Both the position numbers and the translations under genes were made by a program. Under the pieces are notes generated by a model. The model saw nothing but the letters and a program-made list of their open reading frames with translations. It was not told the DNA's origin and searched no databases. From assembly GCF_002744245.1 (NCBI RefSeq), contig NZ_NKHG01000079.1:1-64000 (forward strand): a stretch of DNA of 64,000 bases, read 5' to 3'. This stretch comes from Bacillus pumilus. GTDB lineage: Bacteria > Bacillota > Bacilli > Bacillales > Bacillaceae. Shown piece by piece: positions 62,762 to 64,000 of the stretch (its first letter is position 1; each line of letters begins with the position of its first letter).

Positions 62762-63802
62762 TCACACTTGTTCCATTAGTTGATACATTGGTAAAAGAAT
62801 GGATAAATACACAATTAGTATGAGGAAAGCTGTCAAACCATATATGACTGGCTGCAGCCATGAAACCCATTTCTCAATTTTCAACTCTGCATTCTCTAAT
62901 AAAAATTGACTATACGTGTACATTTCTCTTGCAAGCATCCCACTTGCTTCACCATGCTTGATCACAGCTGCAAAATGTCTTTCAAAAAAAGGAGACCCGC
63001 TTACTTGATGTTCCATGGTATCTCCATTTCTTAACTCTCCAATCATCTGTTCAGATATTTCTTGAAGAAAGGGTAAATAGCTTTGCTGTTTAAAAGCTTG
63101 CAAACTTTCATAAAGCGATAATCCAGCTTGAAGAAGTCCGCTTAGCTGAAGAGAAAAAAGATAAGTATGCATCAGCTGCATCCCTTTATATAACATCGGC
63201 AGCCTGCTTATGACTCTCAGTTTCTCAAGGGTCGATTTTTTCTTAAAAAAGACATAATAATATCCAATCAGACAGATACACACACAGGCTATGATGAGCA
63301 GGAAAGCATATAGAAATTGAAAGAGTCCAAACACCCCTTGGATCACCCATGACATGCGGGTATCCATCGATGAGTACAATAGAGAAAATTGTGGAATGAT
63401 CATCTGCTGAACAAGTATCAGCACAACCAAGACTGTAAAGATGAGGAAAATCGGATAACGTAACATGCGTTTGAACGTGTCTAACTGTTGAATTTTTTTC
63501 TCTAAAAAACGTGAGCTTTGTTCAAGAGCGCGTGCTAGGCTGCCATGCTTCTCTGAAAAACAGAGAATAGCGATGACTTCTCGCTGAAAATGGAATCTCT
63601 CCAGTACAACATAAAAAGGCTCCCCTTCAAGCAACCACTGAATGCCAGTTGTTAATAGCAGCTGTTGTTTTTTTGTTAACTGGATATTCATCATCGTTAA
63701 TGCTTCAATCAATGTATATCCAGCTTGAATCAATTGAGCAAGTTTTGATAGAAATTCAGCTTGTTCCTTTCTAGACCATGCTTTAGAGGTTCGCTTCTTC
63801 AT
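62762..63802 (-). CDS. comGB: Competence pseudopilus platform protein ComGB
   Basis: 346 residues, GspF/PilC family. Two similar halves each with soluble helices and membrane spans (about 115-135, 155-180, 320-345); the CFSEKHGSLARALEQSS and KHGEASGMLAREMYTYS repeats are the family EKxGxL motif. It is the membrane platform of the pseudopilus. The start lies inside the end of comGA (20 bases). Confidence 0.94.
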   Translation of the reverse strand: MKKRTSKAWSRKEQAEFLSKLAQLIQAGYTLIEALTMMNIQLTKKQQLLLTTGIQWLLEGEPFYVVLERFHFQREVIAILCFSEKHGSLARALEQSSRFLEKKIQQLDTFKRMLRYPIFLIFTVLVVLILVQQMIIPQFSLLYSSMDTRMSWVIQGVFGLFQFLYAFLLIIACVCICLIGYYYVFFKKKSTLEKLRVISRLPMLYKGMQLMHTYLFSLQLSGLLQAGLSLYESLQAFKQQSYLPFLQEISEQMIGELRNGDTMEHQVSGSPFFERHFAAVIKHGEASGMLAREMYTYSQFLLENAELKIEKWVSWLQPVIYGLTAFLILIVYLSILLPMYQLMEQV

Positions 63803-64000
63803 AAACCCAGCGATGATATGTGTTTTTCGATAAATAGCCTAGTGCCACTCCTTTACGAATTAATTTTTGGAGTGTTTCATATGACGAGTGAGCGTATTCT
63901 CCTTTGGCTTCTTTGATACACTCATCAAGGTCCTTTCCATAAAGCAATTCAAATACATTTGTTCGTCTAACCGGTCGATTTAATTTGCAGTAAAGTTGAC
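63783..64000 (-). CDS. comGA: Competence traffic ATPase ComGA, C-terminal fragment cut by window edge
   Basis: The last 72 codons of a minus-strand gene that continues beyond 64000. It ends RKGVALGYLSKNTYHRWVYE, with LYCKLNRPVRRTNVFELLYG before, matching the C-terminus of ComGA. The gene is the first of the comG operon and powers pseudopilus assembly. Truncation is due to the window edge only. Confidence 0.88.
   Translation of the reverse strand, partial: QLYCKLNRPVRRTNVFELLYGKDLDECIKEAKGEYAHSSYETLQKLIRKGVALGYLSKNTYHRWVYEEANL

Noticed and set aside
1-64000. CRISPR arrays, tRNA/rRNA genes, transposases, phage or toxin-antitoxin genes
   Set aside because: No regularly spaced repeats, cloverleaf-type clusters or mobile-element proteins were seen; the window is syntenic core chromosome.

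Overview
This window looks like chromosomal core DNA of a spore-forming Bacillus of the B. pumilus group (pumilus/safensis/altitudinis). The support is low GC, strong AGGAGG-type ribosome binding sites, complete sporulation, competence and biofilm loci, and a gene order that matches, from memory, the yqj-yqi-yqh-comG arc of B. subtilis 168. Most genes lie on the minus strand. The species is an inference from protein similarity and from gene content differences. I see no prophage, insertion sequence, CRISPR array, rRNA or tRNA.

Layout: (a) 1-9700: an acyl-CoA/peptidase operon (yqjC-yqjD-yqjE plus a stand-alone CheW), the small membrane protein Prli42, an L,D-transpeptidase, YqjA, the arginine transporter artP-artQ-artR, bacilliredoxin brxB and the lipid kinase-like bmrU. 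(b) 9760-19970: the branched-chain keto acid operon ptb-bcd-buk-lpdV-bkdAA-bkdAB-bkdB behind a sigma-54 (SigL) promoter, with its activator bkdR broken by two one-base losses. (c) 19970-23600: yqzF, yqiK, a Rap-Phr quorum-sensing cassette and spo0A. (d) 23860-34430: spoIVB, recN, ahrC/argR, yqxC, dxs, ispA, xseB, xseA, folD, nusB. (e) 34640-36920: an Asp23 protein and accC-accB. (f) 37110-42690: the eight-gene spoIIIA operon and yqhV. (g) 42960-50230: efp, papA, aroQ, yqhR, yqhQ, yqhP, yqhO, mntR, lipM, yqhL. (h) 50270-57230: gcvPB-gcvPA-gcvT under a tandem glycine riboswitch, yqhH, and a frameshifted yqhG. (i) 57410-60280: the biofilm switch sinI-sinR facing the matrix operon tapA-sipW-tasA. 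(j) 60280-64000: yqzG, yqzE and the comG competence pseudopilus operon, with comGA cut by the window edge.

Several regulators sit beside or near their likely targets. AhrC is encoded in the window and an ARG box lies at artP. SinR is encoded beside tapA, which has two perfect SinR-type operators. BkdR is encoded beside the bkd operon, and a shared inverted repeat (TGCAA-N4-TTGCA) lies at both promoters. Rap-Phr lies next to spo0A, the end point of the phosphorelay that Rap proteins usually drain.

No wholly new multi-gene system was found. The points most worth checking are the doubly frameshifted bkdR and its shared operator-like repeats, the spoIIIAD gene without a normal start codon, the slippage-prone A7 frameshift in yqhG, the Rap-Phr cassette with a predicted new pentapeptide, and a 20-base inverted repeat shared by positions 15-34 and 42801-42820. 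All three frameshifts are net losses of one base, so sequencing error must be excluded before they are called biological.
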